Positions 33,747 to 36,419 of a stretch of 36,419 bases of DNA are shown one piece after another; position 1 is the first letter of the stretch; every line of letters begins with the position of its first letter. Under the pieces are notes generated by a model, which searched no databases, had not been told where the DNA came from, and was given only the letters and a program-made list of their open reading frames with translations. The stretch covers positions 1 to 36,419 of the forward strand of contig SHUM01000034.1 in assembly GCA_009691245.1 (NCBI GenBank), given 5' to 3'. Origin of the DNA: Acidobacteriota bacterium (GTDB lineage Bacteria; Acidobacteriota; Terriglobia; 2-12-FULL-54-10). The translations under genes were made by a program, and so were the position numbers.

Positions 33747-35171
33747 TCAGTTGGGCACGATAATCTCTTCACGCTTGGAGTCATAAGCGATCGGATGCGG
33801 GTTGCCGATGCCCAGCGCCGCCTCGCCGAGCGGCCCGCTGCGGATCACGCGCAGCGGCGCCGTGTCGCCCGCCGCGCCGCGGCGAAAAACGGTTGCCGCG
33901 TGATTGCCGAAGCTGGCCACCCACAACTCGTCATTCTTCTTGTCGAGGAAGACGCCGGTGGGGTTCTTGATCATCGTCTTAGGCCCCTTCAGAACGCGAA
34001 TGGGAGCGGCGTCTCCGCTGGCGGTGGTGCTGAACACAATGATCGAGTCGCCCATGTCGTTCGCGACGTATAACTCACCACGGTCCTCGTCCACGGCCAG
34101 GTGCGCTGGCCAGTTCATCTGTGTTTTCGATCCGGTGATCACGCGCAGGGGAGCCACATCGCCGCGGGCTTTCAGCGGATAGACGGAGATGGAGGGCGGG
34201 AAAAATTTACCAGAGCCGGGCACTTCCGTGGTGATCGGCCAATTGGCTTTTTGCTGTCCACGCGAGGGCGCGCCACCTGCTTGCTTGGCGTGGTAGTTGC
34301 CGTAGTTGCTGACGAACATGAGGTTGTTCTTGGTGTCGATGGCGATGCCGTGCGGGTCGGCCAGTTGCGTGCGGCCCCCTTGCAGAAGGCGCACCGGAGC
34401 ATCTTCCTTCTGCGCGTACTTGGGGAAGATGATCACCGCGTTATCATGCTGCACGGTGAGAAACATCTCCTGCGCCGCCTCGTCCACGGCAATTCCAAAT
34501 GTGCCGTGCGGCGTGTGCAACTCGCGCGTAGGCGGGACGTTGCCTTTCGCCTGCCGGTTGAAGATCACCAGTGTGTCCACCGTATCATTGTTCACGGCAT
34601 AGATGTCGCCGCTGGCCGGATCGATGTAGAGGCCGCACTGAAATTCGATCTTGGTTTGCAGTCCGCCAATCATGCGCTTCGGTTCCGTCATGCGCGCGGC
34701 GGGCGGCGTGTTAGCCAGGCGATCATAAACCAGAATCTGGAACAGGTTTTCGTCGGTGAGCACCACTTCGTTATTCGCAGGATCAACAGCGACCGCGCTG
34801 TAAGCCGCATAGGGATCGCGGATCATGCGCACCGGCTTCTGCTGGGAATAGTCCACCGTCTGACCCGCGGGTGGAATGGCGCCCGCGGCGCGCTCCTGGG
34901 CTGGCGAAAATGCCACTGGCAGCAGCGCAAGCTTCGCGCCGCCGCTCGACAGATCAGCTGGCGGCTCCCACGGACACATCGATGTTTCTCCTGAAGGTAT
35001 CGGTCGAACTGATACCAGACTCGCCTTTCCGGATGGCTTCGCCGGAACGGGCAACTCGGAAAGTATTGTGCCGGGAACTTGCTGGCTAATTATCAGCGCG
35101 GCCATTACTCCCAATGCCGCCAGACCACCCGCCACTCCCCATGTTTTGCGGGATATTCTTGGTGATTTCAT
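33747..35171 (-). CDS. Membrane-anchored beta-propeller protein (N-terminal part, ends at in-frame TGA)
   Basis: 474 residues beginning with a short charged stretch and a hydrophobic segment (about 11-31) that would be a signal anchor, then a Pro/Ser-rich linker and repeated propeller blades. The blades show the alternating pattern (A)VDPANNEVVLTD, PTRELHTPHGTFGIAVD, PVRLLQGGRTQLADPHGIAID, PLRVITGSKTQMNWPAHLAVD, PIRVLKGPKTMIKNPTGVFLD. This is an NHL/YncE-like fold, usually binding or scaffolding and not necessarily enzymatic. AAAGGAG lies ten bases ahead of the ATG. The frame ends IIVPN at TGA (33749-33747) and continues without interruption as another series of the same blades, so the true product may be about 744 residues. 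Function unknown; it is transcribed on its own and ends at a strong terminator. Confidence 0.8.
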   Translation of the reverse strand: MKSPRISRKTWGVAGGLAALGVMAALIISQQVPGTILSELPVPAKPSGKASLVSVRPIPSGETSMCPWEPPADLSSGGAKLALLPVAFSPAQERAAGAIPPAGQTVDYSQQKPVRMIRDPYAAYSAVAVDPANNEVVLTDENLFQILVYDRLANTPPAARMTEPKRMIGGLQTKIEFQCGLYIDPASGDIYAVNNDTVDTLVIFNRQAKGNVPPTRELHTPHGTFGIAVDEAAQEMFLTVQHDNAVIIFPKYAQKEDAPVRLLQGGRTQLADPHGIAIDTKNNLMFVSNYGNYHAKQAGGAPSRGQQKANWPITTEVPGSGKFFPPSISVYPLKARGDVAPLRVITGSKTQMNWPAHLAVDEDRGELYVANDMGDSIIVFSTTASGDAAPIRVLKGPKTMIKNPTGVFLDKKNDELWVASFGNHAATVFRRGAAGDTAPLRVIRSGPLGEAALGIGNPHPIAYDSKREEIIVPN

Positions 35172-35508
35172 TTGGAAATATCTCCTTTGTTTAAGGTGGA
35201 ATTCCGGATTCTATTCCTAATAGCTCCAGACTATACACCAATCGAGGGGCTTCAGTGCATGATTTGTTTTTGTTGGTTTTATTCCGTTTGCCAGAACTAG
35301 GAATGTGGCACTTCGTGTGAACGCTGTGTGAATGGGCGGGTCTCGAAAATTTTGTTCTTAGGAAGAATCCAGCGGTATTCGAGCTTACTACGCATCAATC
35401 GAATGGAATCGGACAGAGAGATAGACAGGTGGGTAAGCAGTCCCCACGGACTTTCCCCATAAATTTGAATTTAGGTATAAAGGCCCCGCTGTATGCCCTT
35501 GAAAGATT
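35172..35508. other. Intergenic region between the propeller gene and tRNA-Met
   Basis: About 340 bases with no gene seen on either strand. A TATAGT hexamer (minus strand, about 35230-35235) might be a -10 element for the propeller gene, but no good -35 is at the right distance. A small AGTCC...GGACT hairpin (about 35439-35452) lies downstream of the tRNA on the minus strand without a T-run. Confidence 0.4.
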
Positions 35509-35584
35509 TGGTAGCGGCGACAGGAATCGAACCTGTGACCTAGGGATTATGAGACCCTCGCTCTGCCGACTGAGCTACGCCGCC
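35509..35584 (-). tRNA. tRNA-Met (anticodon CAT)
   Basis: A 76-base cloverleaf with encoded CCA. Acceptor GGCGGCG pairs with CGCCGCT (one G-T wobble), D-stem GCTC/GAGC, anticodon stem AGGGT/TCCCT with loop CTCATAA (anticodon CAT; one T-T mismatch at the loop-closing pair), T-stem ACAGG/CCTGT with loop TTCGATT, discriminator A. The acceptor pairs G with T at 1-72, so it is not the initiator with its C-A mismatch. Elongator Met is most likely; a lysidine-modified tRNA-Ile(CAT) cannot be fully excluded. Confidence 0.93.
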
Positions 35585-35666
35585 CGGATATGCCAAATGG
35601 ATTGGCAGTGCCACTGAAGTTGAACGTGGACACTGCCCGCAACAAACTCCATTCATTACAAAATAC

Positions 35667-35687
35667 AAGAAAAACGCTCTTGAGAGC
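35667..35687 (-). terminator. Intrinsic terminator downstream of the DinB-like gene
   Basis: On the minus strand GCTC-TCAA-GAGC (35687-35676) is followed by GTTTTTCTTGT. It lies about 57 bases after the stop of the DinB-like gene and before the tRNA. The stem is short (4-5 bp), so strength is moderate. Confidence 0.55.
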
Positions 35688-35743
35688 AAGGTCAGGCGAT
35701 GGGTCTGGGGAATAGCAGCTCTCCATTCAAGCAGGTGCGTCGT

Positions 35744-36226
35744 TCAGTGGCCCTCCTGCGCGTTGCGCAGGAGGGTGGAATGTGGCGTGATGCCTTTGGC
35801 GCGCAGGTAAAAATACATCTGGTTCAGATGCGCGATTTCGTGCTCCTTCATTCCGCGCATGATGTCCATGGCCGGCCTGTCCGAGCCGTCAAGGTAGCGG
35901 ATCACAGCGGTGGTTAAATCTACGGATCGAGTCATCAGCCGCTCGCGCTGCCGGCGCAAATTGCTCTGCAACGCTCCGAGGAGCGCGTCTTTCGAGAGTC
36001 CTGCGTATGGGTAGAGGTCAAATAGGTCCAGATTGAACTTACCGTTTACTGTGCAGTCCACAAAAACGTCGGCATTGTGCAGGATGTGTTGCAGTTGCTC
36101 GTGGAAGGTTCGGATGCCTGCAAAGGGAGCAAAATCGTATGCGGCTTCCGGCATGTCCCCGGCCGCCTGAATCACGTTGCTGCGCACGCGCTCCCAACCG
36201 GCCAGGAATCTTTCCAATTCGTTCAT
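35744..36226 (-). CDS. DinB-family four-helix-bundle protein
   Basis: A 160-residue protein with the four-helix DinB/YfiT-like fold. Probable metal-binding histidines are H42 in FHEQLQHI with H47 or H50, and H129 and H133 in MKEHEIAHLNQMYFY; the last block is the typical DinB helix-4 signature. Members of this superfamily include thiol-dependent transferases, but most are uncharacterised. The ATG at 36226 is chosen over longer in-frame starts because homology begins there (MNELERFLAGWERVR) and GAGGGGAA lies upstream. It begins 38 bases after the rho stop and is probably co-transcribed with rho. The last ten codons form a strong hairpin. Confidence 0.85.
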   Translation of the reverse strand: MNELERFLAGWERVRSNVIQAAGDMPEAAYDFAPFAGIRTFHEQLQHILHNADVFVDCTVNGKFNLDLFDLYPYAGLSKDALLGALQSNLRRQRERLMTRSVDLTTAVIRYLDGSDRPAMDIMRGMKEHEIAHLNQMYFYLRAKGITPHSTLLRNAQEGH

Positions 36227-36264
36227 CGCCGTTCCCCTCGGCTGCGGTGCTTGGTGGGCTGGAG

Positions 36265-36419
36265 TTAATTGCCGCTCATGGAGGCGAGGAAGTCGGCGTT
36301 GGTGGCGGTCTTGCCGAGCTTGCCGAGGAGCAACTCCATTGCTTCGGTCGGCGACAATTGGTTCAGCACTTTGCGCAGCACCCACATGCGATTCAGCTCG
36401 TCCTTACTCAGCAGCAGCT
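36265..36419 (-). CDS. rho: Transcription termination factor Rho, C-terminal end (partial)
   Basis: About 51 codons read on the minus strand from the window edge to TAA at 36267-36265. The translation includes SKDELNRMWVLRKVL, SPTEAMELLLGKL and KTATNADFLASM, which matches the conserved C-terminus of Rho (the LRK...AMEFL..KL..TK.N..F pattern). Rho is a hexameric RNA helicase that ends transcription. The rest of the gene lies beyond the window. Confidence 0.92.
   Translation of the reverse strand, partial: LLLSKDELNRMWVLRKVLNQLSPTEAMELLLGKLGKTATNADFLASMSGN

Noticed and set aside
1-36419. Alternative genetic code or general stop-codon reassignment
   Set aside because: Only one TAG and one TGA interrupt genes. 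Both codons also occur at normal gene ends here (for example TAG ends the genes at 10185, 12806 and 12829, and TGA ends those at 565, 4272 and 35744).
1-36419. CRISPR array, prophage or integrative element
   Set aside because: No regularly spaced short repeats, integrase, phage structural genes or attachment repeats flanking the tRNA were seen.

Overview
The window looks like an accessory metabolic region of an Acidobacteriota chromosome. The main reason is the density of very large (about 1,050-1,100 residue) Oar-type TonB-dependent receptors, each with an N-terminal carboxypeptidase-regulatory-like domain, a plug with the LPLN(G/N)R motif and a barrel ending in Phe. This expansion is characteristic of that phylum. 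The right end (tRNA-Met, a DinB-fold protein and the 3' end of rho) is ordinary core chromosome. No replication, conjugation, phage or CRISPR features are visible.

Layout. 1-565: the start of an IS3-type orfA (minus strand, cut by the window edge) abuts the C-terminal fragment of a broken receptor. 973-6783 (+): receptor, secreted tandem alpha/beta-hydrolase-fold protein, subclass B3-type metallo-beta-lactamase. 7015-12806 (+): a receptor with an in-frame TAG, a 28-bp perfect inverted repeat, a secreted bicupin and a second tandem hydrolase-fold protein. 26178-12829 (-): seven closely spaced genes, namely receptor, carboxypeptidase-regulatory/heme-motif/propeller protein, cytochrome c, receptor and three more tandem hydrolase-fold proteins. 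26375-32788 (+), divergent from the previous block: receptor, SoxC-like sulfite dehydrogenase, overlapping cytochrome c and a second SoxC-like copy. 35171-32937 (-): a membrane-anchored beta-propeller protein interrupted by an in-frame TGA, followed by a strong intrinsic terminator. 35584-36419 (-): tRNA-Met(CAT), DinB-like gene and rho (partial).

How the genes may work together (inference). Each receptor heads a set of exported enzymes or electron carriers, so the locus resembles a scavenging system for one or more scarce organic compounds. The receptors would import ligands, the periplasmic hydrolase-fold, cupin and metallo-hydrolase proteins would bind or process them, and the SoxC-like and cytochrome proteins would carry oxidation electrons. 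No SusD-like protein and no regulator gene is present. The most unusual element is the family of five paralogous two-domain alpha/beta-hydrolase-fold proteins. Their second domain invariably has Thr at the nucleophile-elbow position and lacks the usual His, and their first domain mostly lacks the nucleophile Ser. Two in-frame nonsense codons (TAG in a receptor, TGA in the propeller gene) also need checking.
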